64,000 bases of DNA, from NCBI RefSeq assembly GCF_910593845.1, contig NZ_CAJVAS010000030.1:1-64000 (forward strand). The letters run 5' to 3'. A model generated the notes under the pieces. The model searched no databases and was not told the origin of the DNA. It saw only the letters and a list, made by a program, of their open reading frames with translations. Numbering within the stretch: the stretch's first letter is position 1; every line of letters starts with the position of its first letter. Positions 31,250 to 41,111 of the stretch are shown here, one piece after another. This stretch comes from Paenibacillus solanacearum. Lineage in GTDB: Bacteria; Bacillota; Bacilli; Paenibacillales; NBRC-103111. Both the position numbers and the translations under genes were made by a program.

Positions 31250-34141
31250 ATGAACATCTCCCGATCGAAGCTATCGTATATTTATGTCGTCGTGATCATT
31301 ACGCTGCTTGCGGTCGTCAGCATCTCGAGCTTTATGGCGTCCCGCAACACCGAGCGCGAACTGACCCGCGTCGTGAATGAAGTCATCCCGCTCTCCGCCG
31401 TAGCCGAGGATCTGTTATTCGACCTGGTCAACATGGAAACCGCCATTCGCGGATACGAAGTAGCCGGGGACGAGAGCTTCCTCGAACCGTACGAGCTCGG
31501 CAAATCGCAGCTGCAGCAGGATCTCGATACGCTGGTGGTTTATCAGCAAAAGTATCCGCGCCTGCGCAGTGTCATGGAGAGCGAAGCCACTCCCCAGATC
31601 ATGCGGCTGCAGGAGCATTACGCCGGCCAGCTGAGCCTCATTCGCAGCGGGCAGCGGCTTGAGGCGAGCAAGCATATTACAACCGGGAAAAATGAGATGG
31701 ACCGTTTCCGGCAAATTCATAAGAAAGTGAAGGCGGAAATCGAGGAAATCGCCAGCAGCGCCTACAATTCGGCCCGCGGCGCCGAACGGACGGCCCGCAC
31801 CATTATTGCGCTGGGCGGCGTAACGGCCGTCGTCCTCGCGCTGTTCAGCGTCGTCCTATTCAACCGCGCCTATCGGGCGGAAGCCGCGGTACGCCGCAGC
31901 GAAGAGACATACCGCACGATGGCGGAGAGCCTTGAAGCGCAGAACGAGGAAATCATCGCACAGCAGGAGGAGCAGGAGCGGACGCTGGAGATGCTGTCGC
32001 AGCGGGAGCAGGAGCTGGAGACGATCAACAGCTATCAGGAGAAGCTGACCGGAGCGACCGATCTGAGCGTGTTCCTGGGCAGCTCGGTGCCGGCGCTGCT
32101 GCATTCGCTCAAGCTGGACGCCGCCATGCTCGTCATGCGCAAAGATGCGGAGCCGGATGTGCCGGCATACGAAATCATGTACAGCACGGGCTATCCTTCC
32201 CCGTTATCCGAAGCCCGGCAGTTCGAGCTGTTCGGCCCCGCGCAGCGCGTCTTTACCGAAAAGCAGCCGATCGAGAGCATGCGGGAGGCAACGGGAGCCG
32301 AGCGCGGGTTTCATCTGGGCGTCGCCTATGCGGTAGACCGGTATTACCCTTTATTCGACGACCAGGGAGATACCTTGGGGTTCCTGCTGTTAACCGGCTA
32401 TCTGGCATCCACCCAGGAGCAGACCAGCCGCCTTTCCCGCGGATTGATCAAGCAGTTCGGACTCGCCTTCCTGGCGCAGCAAACGAATGAAGAGCGCAAA
32501 CGGCAGGCTGCGCATTTGGAGCTGCTGAACGCGCAGCTGCTTCAGGAGAAGGCACTGATCGAAGAGCAGCATAACTTGATCGGCAATATTTTGGAATCGA
32601 CCCATGAAGGCATGATGATGACAGATAAAGAAGGAAAGCTGCTGATCGCCAACCATCGGATCGAGCTGAACCACCGAATCGGCGACTCGATCCACGATAT
32701 ATTTTCGGATGCGTTCGGCACGAGTCCGTCGCTGTCTGCCCTGTATTCGTCGATTCGCAAGCTGCTGCAGGGCAAGACGAACCGTTTGAATGAACGGTTC
32801 CAGACCGTGAACGGCGACAGCAGCATACCGAATCACCTGGAATTGTACGCAACGCCGGTCGGCGACAAGCGGAATCAAGAAATTCAAGGATATTTGTTTG
32901 TATTGCGGGACCGCACCGAGGAAGAAAAGATCGACGAAATGAAGAACGAGTTCATCAGCATCGTCTCCCATGAGCTGCGCACGCCGCTGGCGAGCGTGCT
33001 CGGCTTTATCGAAATATTGCTGCATCGGGAGCTGACGCCGGAGAAACGTACCAAATATATGCAGACGATCTATAACGAGGCCATGCGTCTGTCGACGCTC
33101 ATCAACGATTTTCTCGATTTGCAGCGGATGGAATCCGGGAAGCAGGCGTACCACTTCGCCCCGATCGAGCTGGGCGAACTTATCCGCGAGGTCGCAGAGC
33201 AATGGCAGGGCAAGCAAGAGCACCGGATCGAGCTGCGGCTGCCTGAACAGGATACGCTGGTTCGTGCGGATGCGGACCGGTTGAAGCAGGTCGTCCACAA
33301 TTTGCTCAGCAACGCGATCAAATATTCGCCGCAAGCCGATCGGGTCATTCTGTCGCTCCGTCAAGAGGGCGACACCGTTCGTTTTACCGTACAGGACTTC
33401 GGCTTGGGCATACCAGATGACGCCAAGGATAAAATGTTCTCCAAGTTTTACCGGGTGGACAATTCCGACCGCAGGCAGATCGGCGGCACCGGCCTCGGTC
33501 TGTCGATTGTCCGGGAGATCGTCGAAGCGCATCACGGTTCGATCACATTCGAATCGCAAATGGGCGAAGGGACGACCTTCACCGTACTGCTCGCCTGTCA
33601 CCGAATGAACAGTGCCGCAGGCAGCGTCTTGATCGTCGAAGACGACGACAACCTCGCCGGTCTTATCCAAGAAGCGATCGAGAAGCTGAAGCTCCCGGTC
33701 CTTCATGTACGTTCTGCGGAAGAAGGCTTGCTCGCGCTGGACCAGGGCGGCGACCATGGACCGAAGCTGTGTATCGTAGACATTTTGCTGGAAGGCTCGA
33801 AGAGCGGATGGGACTTTATCTCGGAGCTGTACCGTCATCCGAAGTTTCACGGCACCCCGGTCATTGTGTCCAGCGTGCTCGAGCCGCCGCATCATTACCG
33901 CGAGCGAAACATGGAAAAATATTTGCGCAAGCCGTTCTCCATGGAGAAACTGCTGGAGGCGGCCCATCAGCTGCTGTTCGAGACCGATCAGCACCCGGCC
34001 TATATTTTCCCGCCGCTGGACGAGAATTTCATTCGGGAATCGCTTGCCGAAAAAGGGATTGAAATCAAAGACATCCGGCGGAAATCGGATCATATCGAGA
34101 TTGAACCGGTGCAAATGCGGGGAGAAGCGGAAGAGGCGTAA
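31250..34141 (+). CDS. CHASE3 hybrid sensor histidine kinase with C-terminal receiver
   Basis: 963 residues. Two membrane segments (9-29 and about 183-205) bracket a CHASE3 extracellular sensor (FDLVNMETAIRGYEVAGDE). A coiled coil (215-265), a GAF-like region (270-405) and a PAS-like region (425-545, GNILESTHEGMMMTDKEGKL) follow. HisKA has the histidine in SIVSHELRTPLAS (about 567); HATPase_c has NLLSNAIKYSP and GGTGLGLSIV. The C-terminal receiver (795-920) has IVEDDDN and the acceptor in CIVDILLEG. The last about 40 residues have no assignment. The ligand is unknown. It stands alone and convergent with the phosphoesterase gene. The ribosome-binding site is weak (AGGCAGG). Confidence 0.9.
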   Translation: MNISRSKLSYIYVVVIITLLAVVSISSFMASRNTERELTRVVNEVIPLSAVAEDLLFDLVNMETAIRGYEVAGDESFLEPYELGKSQLQQDLDTLVVYQQKYPRLRSVMESEATPQIMRLQEHYAGQLSLIRSGQRLEASKHITTGKNEMDRFRQIHKKVKAEIEEIASSAYNSARGAERTARTIIALGGVTAVVLALFSVVLFNRAYRAEAAVRRSEETYRTMAESLEAQNEEIIAQQEEQERTLEMLSQREQELETINSYQEKLTGATDLSVFLGSSVPALLHSLKLDAAMLVMRKDAEPDVPAYEIMYSTGYPSPLSEARQFELFGPAQRVFTEKQPIESMREATGAERGFHLGVAYAVDRYYPLFDDQGDTLGFLLLTGYLASTQEQTSRLSRGLIKQFGLAFLAQQTNEERKRQAAHLELLNAQLLQEKALIEEQHNLIGNILESTHEGMMMTDKEGKLLIANHRIELNHRIGDSIHDIFSDAFGTSPSLSALYSSIRKLLQGKTNRLNERFQTVNGDSSIPNHLELYATPVGDKRNQEIQGYLFVLRDRTEEEKIDEMKNEFISIVSHELRTPLASVLGFIEILLHRELTPEKRTKYMQTIYNEAMRLSTLINDFLDLQRMESGKQAYHFAPIELGELIREVAEQWQGKQEHRIELRLPEQDTLVRADADRLKQVVHNLLSNAIKYSPQADRVILSLRQEGDTVRFTVQDFGLGIPDDAKDKMFSKFYRVDNSDRRQIGGTGLGLSIVREIVEAHHGSITFESQMGEGTTFTVLLACHRMNSAAGSVLIVEDDDNLAGLIQEAIEKLKLPVLHVRSAEEGLLALDQGGDHGPKLCIVDILLEGSKSGWDFISELYRHPKFHGTPVIVSSVLEPPHHYRERNMEKYLRKPFSMEKLLEAAHQLLFETDQHPAYIFPPLDENFIRESLAEKGIEIKDIRRKSDHIEIEPVQMRGEAEEA

Positions 34142-34225
34142 GAAAGCGCCGCTCCCGCTTTTCTTTTGTCCGGACATGGCTGCTCCCGCTCGGGCCTGGC
34201 CACAAGGAGATGAGGAGGTATCGTC

Positions 34226-35194
34226 TTAGTCGAACGGCAGCGCATACGCCTGCAGCCACCGCCCGTCATGGAACGCTCTTCCCTTGATCAGTACACGATC
34301 GGGGTAAGCTTCCACGACAACGCCTTCGCTTCTCCCTTGTTCCGGCGGGTACGGCTCATCCGTGCCTTGGCGGGGGTCTCCGACGGAAGAGCAGTTGACC
34401 ATCGCGAACTTGTCGCGCACGACGGTTTGCGGCAGCGACCATTCGAAGTGAGTATGCCCAGTGAACAATATGACCCGCGGATAGGCGGACAACCGCGCGC
34501 GAAGTTCCTCCGCCTGCACGACGCCTTTGCCGTTGCCCGGCACATCGCTGCCCGATACGGTCCCCGGCAGCGGCTGATGGAGGAAGACGAAGATCGGCTT
34601 GCCGCTCTTGTCCGCCTCTTCAAGCTGCTCCGACAGCCATTGCAGCTGCTCCTTCGACAGGAAGGCGTCTTCCTTATTCGCCGGATCGGTCTGCCGGTAC
34701 TGTTCCGTTCCAAGGAATAGAAACGTGTAGCCTTTGAGGACTCGCTTGTAATACACTTTCGCTTCGCCGCTCTGCCGCAAGAAGCGGGAAACGGACTGCC
34801 GCTCCGACTCTCCGTTCGGGAACGTCTCCATCGCCGGGCGGCGGAACCGGTCGTGCCATGCTTTGTAAAATTCGTGGTTGCCAATCGTATAATACATCTC
34901 TGCAGGATGCGGATGGCGGTCCAGTATCCGGTTCAGCATCTGGTAGTCATCCGGATCGCCGTTGCCCAAATCGCCGTTCAGCACCAGCGCTTCCGTTTGC
35001 GGGGCCGCTTTTCGCACATCATCCAGCGCTGCGCCGAATTTGCGAATGGACCGCTTGTCCCAGCTTTGCACGTGAATATCGCTCAGGACAGCGAACGTCA
35101 GCACCGATGTCTCCGCGCGAACCGTTCGGGCAGGTATCGCAAAGATGACGGAAGCCAGCATGAGGCCGACTGCCGCTTTCATGATATTTCCCAT
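34226..35194 (-). CDS. Exported calcineurin-like metallophosphoesterase
   Basis: 322 residues with a signal peptide (cleavage near RTVRAE, residue 28). Di-metal motifs are complete: LSDIHVQSW (DxH), NGDLGNGD (GDxxD/G), GNHEFY (GNHE), and GHTHFEW (GHxH) near 250. The family cleaves phosphomonoesters, phosphodiesters or nucleotides; the signal peptide places it outside the membrane, so phosphate scavenging or wall-polymer turnover is plausible. ATG follows AAAGGAGG. It is convergent with the CHASE3 kinase gene. Confidence 0.88.
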   Translation of the reverse strand: MGNIMKAAVGLMLASVIFAIPARTVRAETSVLTFAVLSDIHVQSWDKRSIRKFGAALDDVRKAAPQTEALVLNGDLGNGDPDDYQMLNRILDRHPHPAEMYYTIGNHEFYKAWHDRFRRPAMETFPNGESERQSVSRFLRQSGEAKVYYKRVLKGYTFLFLGTEQYRQTDPANKEDAFLSKEQLQWLSEQLEEADKSGKPIFVFLHQPLPGTVSGSDVPGNGKGVVQAEELRARLSAYPRVILFTGHTHFEWSLPQTVVRDKFAMVNCSSVGDPRQGTDEPYPPEQGRSEGVVVEAYPDRVLIKGRAFHDGRWLQAYALPFD

Positions 35195-35386
35195 GCAGTT
35201 TCCTCCTTTGCCGGCGGTTACGCTTACTTTGCCCGAAATGATGGGAATTATCGCTCGACGGGACCGCCTGCTTCGCTTTCGTTAAAGCACTGGCGCCCGC
35301 AGGCAAAGAAATGATATGGTATGGTAGAACTGTTCTGGATACATTTTCCACAAATGCTGTAATCCAAAATAAATGGAGGTGCCGGA

Positions 35387-36100
35387 GTGAAAGACAAAGT
35401 GCTTGAGGCATATTCGAGGCTTGCCAAAGATTATGAGTATCACGTGGACACGGAGAGCGCCTTTAACGCCCATTATGAACGGCCGGCGATGATGAAGCTG
35501 CTGCCGGATGATATGAGCGGATTGGCGATTCTGGATGCGGGGTGCGCAGCCGGCTGGTATACGGAGCAGTTCGTAAACCGCGGCGCTGCCGTATCGGCAA
35601 TCGACTTGAGCCCCGAGATGGCGGAAGCGGCCAAACGCAGAGTCGGCGGCAAGGCACATATACAGGCGCATGATCTGTGCGAGCCGCTTCCGTTTGAGGA
35701 CGAGGCATTTCATCATATCGTCAGCTCGTTAACCCTGCACTATATCGAAGAGTGGACCCCCGTGTTCCGAGAGTTCCACCGTGTGCTGAAGCCCGGCGGG
35801 CAGCTGCTCTTCTCCGTCCATCACCCGTTCATGGACTTCACGCTCTTCGAACGGCCGGATTACTACGTCCGGGAAGTACTGATCGACCAGTGGGATAAAA
35901 AAGAGGCCGGGCGCGTAGAGGTGACGTTCTACCGCAGGCCGCTGCAGCAGGTAATTAATGCTACGACGGAGCCATTCACGCTTGAACGTATCGTGGAGCC
36001 GCAGCCGGTGGCCGCTTGGCCCGAATCGTCCCCCGCGCCGCGCTGGTATGAACGCTTAATGAAGCAGCCGCATTTCCTGATCGTCCAGGCCCGCAAATAA
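35387..36100 (+). CDS. Class I SAM-dependent methyltransferase
   Basis: 237 residues. SAM-binding motif I is LDAGCAAGWYTEQF (about 46-59); motif II is SAIDLSPEMAEAA; a Methyltransf_11-type core continues with HIVSSLTLHYIEEW and LKPGGQLLFSVHHP. Substrate cannot be deduced; members act on quinones, sterol-like lipids, small metabolites or tRNA. Start is GTG 35387 behind GGAGGTG. It stands alone and convergent with the GGDEF gene. Confidence 0.88.
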   Translation: MKDKVLEAYSRLAKDYEYHVDTESAFNAHYERPAMMKLLPDDMSGLAILDAGCAAGWYTEQFVNRGAAVSAIDLSPEMAEAAKRRVGGKAHIQAHDLCEPLPFEDEAFHHIVSSLTLHYIEEWTPVFREFHRVLKPGGQLLFSVHHPFMDFTLFERPDYYVREVLIDQWDKKEAGRVEVTFYRRPLQQVINATTEPFTLERIVEPQPVAAWPESSPAPRWYERLMKQPHFLIVQARK

Positions 36101-36235
36101 GGCCGGTGCGAGCAGCCGCAGCCATGTTTTTACAACAGGAGTTCGCCGGCAGTTGAAAGAACGCAACCAGCGACAGTCATGGACTCGAACCTACCGTCCT
36201 GCGACTGTCGCTATTCATTGCTGCCGTATTCATCC

Positions 36236-37468
36236 TTATTCCTCATGCTGCGTTTGTTTAGCAAGATACATCGCCTTGTCGGCATGTCTTATGAGCGCCT
36301 CAACCGCGTCCCCCTGCTCAGGCGCCATGGAGACACCTACAGCTGCGGTAATGCGCAGCGTATTTCCTGCACACACCACCGGTTCGGAGATCGTCTCCTG
36401 GATCCGCGTCACCAGAGAGTCCACGTCATTTCTGCTTTTAATATTCATTTGAATTACCGTGAACTCGTCTCCACCCCAACGCGCCACCCATCCCTTCTCT
36501 CCCACGGCGTGCGTCAGTCTTTTGGCAACCTCGATCAGAAGAAGATCCCCTACGTCATGCCCGTACGTATCGTTGACGTATTTGAACTCATTCAAATCGA
36601 GTACCATCATGCCGTGAAGTGCCTCAGGAGATTCCTTTAAAAGCAGTCCGACCTGACTGTTAAACCACCGCCGGTTCGGCAGATCCGTTAAGCTGTCATG
36701 ATTGGCCAGGTGCGCTATGGTCTGCTCCGCTTCCTTGCGGTCTGTAATGTCGCGGCCGACGCCGACGGTTTGGATGATCTCGCCGGATGAGTTGCGGATA
36801 TATTCGACGGTCGTCTCGAACCAGCGATACCCGCCATGCTTATGACGAACACGGCCGGTAAAACGCACCGTATCTTGACCGACCCACACTGAACTGCGAA
36901 GCTGCTCTAATCGTTTATTGTCGTCAGGGTGGTTGAATCCGAATGCAGGCTGCCCGATCACCTCTTCCGCCGTAAACCCCAGCAAGGCCTCTACAGAGGG
37001 GGAAATGTAATTAAATACGCCATTCGGCGAAATCGATGAAATGATGTTCTGCGACTTCTCGGAAATGAACGTAAACATTTCTTGAATATCCGATAATTCG
37101 CTGCGTTGTTCGCGCTGTGGCGTGACATCCTCGAAAGTGATGAACCTTCCGATCTCTTTCCCGTCGCTTACCATCGGGATACTTGACCATCTCACATACA
37201 CCAAGTACCCGCGCTTATGACGTATGGCCAATTCGGACCGGGCATGACCGCGCCCCGCCGTGTTGTGGCTATTTACACCCGGACAATTCAAGAATAGATC
37301 CAGCGACGACTGCAACAGCTCTTCACGCGTGTAACCCAGCATCTTCAATGCCGAAGCATTGACATTCACCAGATGACCGTCCGCATCGACTAGGCATATG
37401 CCGTCCGGATGATGTTCAAAAAAATATGCAAACGCTTCAGGCTGGTCAAATACATGTTTTTGCAGCAT
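36236..37468 (-). CDS. Diguanylate cyclase with two PAS domains
   Basis: About 410 residues, soluble. PAS 1 (about 12-115, HHPDGICLVDADGHLVNVNASA) and PAS 2 (about 125-245, ISPNGVFNYISPSVEALLGFTAEE, with its PAC tail RWFETTVEYI) precede a GGDEF domain (250-410) with an intact RWGGDEF active loop, a DLNEFKYVND metal-site motif and AMYLAKQ. It should make c-di-GMP from GTP. The inhibitory RxxD site normally five residues before GGDEF is absent (VGEKG there), so product inhibition may be weak. ATG 37468 has AAAGGTGG at 11 nt; a GTG at 37483 overlaps that site. Confidence 0.9.
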   Translation of the reverse strand: MLQKHVFDQPEAFAYFFEHHPDGICLVDADGHLVNVNASALKMLGYTREELLQSSLDLFLNCPGVNSHNTAGRGHARSELAIRHKRGYLVYVRWSSIPMVSDGKEIGRFITFEDVTPQREQRSELSDIQEMFTFISEKSQNIISSISPNGVFNYISPSVEALLGFTAEEVIGQPAFGFNHPDDNKRLEQLRSSVWVGQDTVRFTGRVRHKHGGYRWFETTVEYIRNSSGEIIQTVGVGRDITDRKEAEQTIAHLANHDSLTDLPNRRWFNSQVGLLLKESPEALHGMMVLDLNEFKYVNDTYGHDVGDLLLIEVAKRLTHAVGEKGWVARWGGDEFTVIQMNIKSRNDVDSLVTRIQETISEPVVCAGNTLRITAAVGVSMAPEQGDAVEALIRHADKAMYLAKQTQHEE

Positions 37469-37720
37469 TAGGAATGGGTCCACCTTTAGTTAGGACAGTA
37501 TAGATGTTCCTTCATCGATCTGAAGCTTGTAAAGGTGCAAATGTTATTATATCTCCCATTATAGCTTTTCTGTTTACCTTACAAAAGCTGAGGGAAATAT
37601 TTCCATATAGAGATTCCATATGCAAAAACCATCAAAGAGGAGCCGCCTAAGCGGCAGCTCCATACGATTGGATCCGGTCAATGAAAAAGCAAACGATACG
37701 TTCCCTGCGCACGACAACAG

Positions 37721-37747
37721 AAAAAAACCAGTACCTGATGGCACTGG
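37721..37747 (-). terminator. Terminator after the SleB-like gene
   Basis: CCAGTACC (37728-37735) pairs with GGCACTGG (37740-37747) with one mismatch; a T-run follows on the minus strand. The rest of the 37484-37768 gap has only a weak GGAGCCGC-type hairpin near 37638-37662. Confidence 0.75.
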
Positions 37748-37768
37748 CCTGAATCCTAGCGACGACCA

Positions 37769-38416
37769 TTATTTGGCGAATATATGCTTGCCGATCTGCA
37801 CCGTCTGCGGACGGGACCAGATCCAGGCGCTGGTCGCCGTGTCCGGGTTAAAATAATACAGCGCATTTCCCGTCGGGTCCCAGCCGCGAACCGCATCAAA
37901 GGCGGCCAAATAAGCGGTGCGATTCGGCGTCAGCCAATATTGGCCGTCATCAACGGCCGTGAAGGCGCCAGGCTGAAAAATGACATCCTTGATCGTATTC
38001 GGGAACAGCGACGATTGAATCCGGTTCATCACGACCGCACCTACGGCGACTTGTCCCGTATAAGATTCCCCGCGAGCTTCGCTATAGATGACGCGAGCCA
38101 TCATATCCATTTCCGTCTTGCTCAGCGTATATTTTTTGAGCACGGCCCATGTCCGCTCGCCGACAATGCCATCCGCCGTCAACCCGTAGTTGTTCTGAAA
38201 ACGGCGCACCGCGGCCGCGGTGTTCGGCCCATATGCTCCATCGAGCGGCTGCTCGTAATAACCCATAACTTTCAACCGGTACTGCACATCCCATACATCG
38301 CCGTTTGCACTGCCCTGCCGGAGTGTAGTCGCGGCGGCGCCGGCATGTTCGGGAGGCGCAGCAAATGAAAAGAGCAGCGCGAACGCGCATAAGAGCGCGA
38401 TGGTCCATTTTTTCAT
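37769..38416 (-). CDS. sleB: SleB-type cell wall/spore cortex hydrolase
   Basis: About 215 residues. A signal peptide (1-28, ending EHAGAAA) is followed by a peptidoglycan-binding domain (30-95, GYYEQPLDGAYGPNTAAAVRRFQ) and a Hydrolase_2 (SleB/CwlJ) domain (100-215) with the catalytic glutamate in MARVIYSEARGE and FNPDTATS near the end. SleB is a lytic transglycosylase acting on muramic-lactam cortex during germination, so the protein supports a spore-forming host. Paralogs also act in vegetative cell walls. ypeB, the usual partner, is not next to it, so it may be a paralog rather than SleB itself. ATG follows AAAGGAG. Confidence 0.86.
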   Translation of the reverse strand: MKKWTIALLCAFALLFSFAAPPEHAGAAATTLRQGSANGDVWDVQYRLKVMGYYEQPLDGAYGPNTAAAVRRFQNNYGLTADGIVGERTWAVLKKYTLSKTEMDMMARVIYSEARGESYTGQVAVGAVVMNRIQSSLFPNTIKDVIFQPGAFTAVDDGQYWLTPNRTAYLAAFDAVRGWDPTGNALYYFNPDTATSAWIWSRPQTVQIGKHIFAK

Positions 38417-38508
38417 AGATAATCGACTCCTTTCGTCCATTCGATTGTACCGGGTTACCGAATTGCCGAACAACCCGCAGTTATTGGCAAGTTTGTGGAA
38501 AAAAATAA

Positions 38509-38535
38509 CGCAGGCCCGTGAACCCGGGGCCTGCG
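38509..38535 (-). terminator. Terminator after the chemoreceptor gene
   Basis: CGCAGGCCC (38509-38517) pairs perfectly with GGGCCTGCG (38527-38535); on the minus strand TTATTTTTTT follows. Confidence 0.85.
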
Positions 38536-38614
38536 CTTCATTCGCACTATGCGAATCTGTTATTCAGTTGCGTCGAATTTGCCGTTCATCCGCATATCAT
38601 TGAACCGTATTCTC

Positions 38615-40837
38615 CTACCTGCGGCGCGCCTCAGTCAACCGGAATTGATTGACCCGCTGCTGCAGAAATCCGGTGATCGCTTCCACGTGGTTCGACGTAT
38701 GCCGTACGCCGCCGATATCGCTCAACAGCTCCTGTACATGTTGCTCGACTTCGGTAGAAACTTTCCGGTTATCCATGCTGACGGCGGCAATTTTCTCCAT
38801 CAGCTCCACAACCTCTTCGACGATTTGCGTCTTCAGCGAATCATCGCCGCTCGCCCCGCTCAGCAGCTCGGAAGCAGCCGCCACCAGCTGCGTTCCTTCC
38901 TCGACGACCTGCGTCCCTTCCTCCATGGAGGCGAACGCGTTCTGCGCGTTCCGGACGATCAGTTGAACCGTCCCGTGGATTTCTTCCGTCGATTTGCGGG
39001 TCATATCGGCCAGCTTGCGGATTTCGCCGGCCACTACGGCGAAGCCCCGGCCGTGCTCGCCGACGCGCGCCGCTTCGATGGAAGCGTTGAGCGCCAGCAA
39101 ATTCGTCTGCGCCGATATTTCGTCAATTACCTGCAGCACGCTGCGAATTTGCTGCGTCGTCTCCATAAACGTCATGATCGTCTGATTCGTCTCGGCCACC
39201 TTATACGAGATTTGCGACATTTTCTCGCCGATCCGCTCGACCTCGCTATGGGCGACTGAGATTTGCCGCTTCGCCTTCTCCTCCAATACACGCAGCGTAC
39301 CCTGCATATCGCCGACAACGTCCTTAGCGATGTCGATATCCTTGAGCTGGCTGCGGATGCTGCCGATCATCGAATGAATCCGGTCGCTCACCCGTTCGGT
39401 GGAGCCGGCCGTCGTGTCCGCCGACTGGTTCAGGACCTGCTGGCTGAGCAGCACCTCCCCCGCCGCCTGCTTCACTTGAAGCATGATGCCTTCGAGCGAA
39501 TCGATCATGTTATTGATCCATTTGGCCAGCTCCCGGGTCTCGTCCGCAGCGAAATCATCCGGCTTGAGCCGCTGGGTCAAATCGCCCTTGCCTTCTGCGT
39601 TGATCCGAATAAACCGGTTGATCCGCTGCAGACGGCTCACGACCGGCGCAACACCCTTCTTGTGCAGTACGGCCGAGATGCCGAAGCCCCCGAGCAGCTG
39701 GAACGCTCCGAGCAGCAGCGCAATCCACAGCGGCGATACGCCCGCGGAAACGACCCCAAAGGCAAGCGCGGCCGTCAGCGCGCCAAACGCGAGCAGCAGC
39801 GGCAACTGGACCCGAAACAGCTTCCAGCCTATGCTGCGAATCCGGTACACTTCCTCCAGATCGCCTTCGCACATCATTCCCCATACGTCCGGGCAGTGCG
39901 GCAGCTGGAACGTAACACCCTTGCCGATGACCGGGATGTGCCGGTAATCCGAGTACCCGGGGAATGCGACGAACAGATTGCTGCCGTTCCTGATCGTGTT
40001 CGCGACGCCGGGATGCAGCTCACCGGTCGCCGGGTCGGTGAACATGAGCTCAAGCTCCGTATGCTCCTTGACGGTGACGACGCCCCAATCCGTCGTGACG
40101 CCGTCCTTCAAATTTTCGCCGTGCGTGAACGTGCGGTCCTCGAACCGGCTTCGGGAAAGCGCCGTACCGGGAACAATATGCCGCTGCAGCCCCGGCCGCG
40201 CCATGAATATATAGTTGTCGCCCGAATCGGGGTACACATGCCCCGACTCCCGCTGAATGAGGTCGCCCAGCACGTCGTTCGGCACCCTGCCGCACAGCGC
40301 CCCGTTCCATTTCCCCTCTTCGATGATCGGAACGATGAAGAGCAGCGTCATCTTGTCGTGAAACGAAGAACTGCGGGGTCCGATCTTCAGCGTCATCGGA
40401 TCGGGATATGGGCCGAACAGACACTTGCCGCCGGCGCTATCGCCCTTGGAATGCTGCAATCCGGGATAGATCGGACTGGTCTCATCATGCAGAGCGTTCA
40501 AATGCCCGCCGTATGTACTGAAAACGACCGTTCCATCGCCATTTAACAAAAAAAGCTCCGTAAAATCGTTGGCGCGGCCCATCGCTTTGGCAAACAGCCG
40601 ATCCCACAGCGAAGAATCCGGCGTATCCCACAGCCCGCTGCCGGTTCGTGCGGAATGCAGCTGATCGAGCAGCCGATCCAAGTGGCCCCAATATTCGTTG
40701 GTCCAGTCCTGGAGCAATTCCATGCGCGTATGGGCGATGCCTTCGAATATAAGCTCCACATCTTCCTGGGAGCCTCGATTTAACCGAAACGACCACCAGA
40801 GGGGCAACCCTTTTTTGAATCCCAGCCAATCAAACAT
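38615..40837 (-). CDS. Methyl-accepting chemotaxis protein with an N-terminal sensor not preceded by a membrane segment
   Basis: 740 residues. The first about 325 residues form a Cache-like sensor ([53 protein letters not shown]). Two adjacent membrane helices follow (about 335-395, [19 protein letters not shown] and [14 protein letters not shown]), then a HAMP-like linker and the cytoplasmic signalling hairpin, whose tip reads [30 protein letters not shown]. No hydrophobic segment precedes the sensor, which is unlike the usual TM1-sensor-TM2 layout. It should pass ligand signals to CheA/CheW. ATG follows GGCGGAG. It lies alone. Confidence 0.88.
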   Translation of the reverse strand: MFDWLGFKKGLPLWWSFRLNRGSQEDVELIFEGIAHTRMELLQDWTNEYWGHLDRLLDQLHSARTGSGLWDTPDSSLWDRLFAKAMGRANDFTELFLLNGDGTVVFSTYGGHLNALHDETSPIYPGLQHSKGDSAGGKCLFGPYPDPMTLKIGPRSSSFHDKMTLLFIVPIIEEGKWNGALCGRVPNDVLGDLIQRESGHVYPDSGDNYIFMARPGLQRHIVPGTALSRSRFEDRTFTHGENLKDGVTTDWGVVTVKEHTELELMFTDPATGELHPGVANTIRNGSNLFVAFPGYSDYRHIPVIGKGVTFQLPHCPDVWGMMCEGDLEEVYRIRSIGWKLFRVQLPLLLAFGALTAALAFGVVSAGVSPLWIALLLGAFQLLGGFGISAVLHKKGVAPVVSRLQRINRFIRINAEGKGDLTQRLKPDDFAADETRELAKWINNMIDSLEGIMLQVKQAAGEVLLSQQVLNQSADTTAGSTERVSDRIHSMIGSIRSQLKDIDIAKDVVGDMQGTLRVLEEKAKRQISVAHSEVERIGEKMSQISYKVAETNQTIMTFMETTQQIRSVLQVIDEISAQTNLLALNASIEAARVGEHGRGFAVVAGEIRKLADMTRKSTEEIHGTVQLIVRNAQNAFASMEEGTQVVEEGTQLVAAASELLSGASGDDSLKTQIVEEVVELMEKIAAVSMDNRKVSTEVEQHVQELLSDIGGVRHTSNHVEAITGFLQQRVNQFRLTEARRR

Positions 40838-41067
40838 CCTATCTCCGCCCCTTTATCTCTGTGTTATTACCGTGTAACGTATTATAACACGATTTATAGT
40901 TCATTTGGTACATTCTTTTTGCTTAAAAACACGATTTCATGCCCATTCTTGCTAAAAAAATAAAAGTTAGCTGATTCGAACGGACTATGTCAGATAGATA
41001 TCCATTTGGGGTTAGGTAAACTCGCCCTCCTCCTTCGTCCGCCGCTGCAAAACGAACACAAAAAAAT

Positions 41068-41087
41068 CGTCCGCCAGCAGGCGGACG
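41068..41087 (-). terminator. Terminator of the galKET operon
   Basis: A perfect stem pairs CGTCCGCC (41068-41075) with GGCGGACG (41080-41087) around AGCA; on the minus strand ATTTTTTTG follows. It is 24 nt after the galT stop. Confidence 0.9.
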
Positions 41088-41111
41088 ACGATCCGGTCAA
41101 ACGTTGGTTAC

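Noticed and set aside
32390-34177. Long minus-strand open frame opposite the CHASE3 kinase
   Set aside because: The + strand frame encodes clear HisKA, HATPase and receiver motifs; the antisense product has none.
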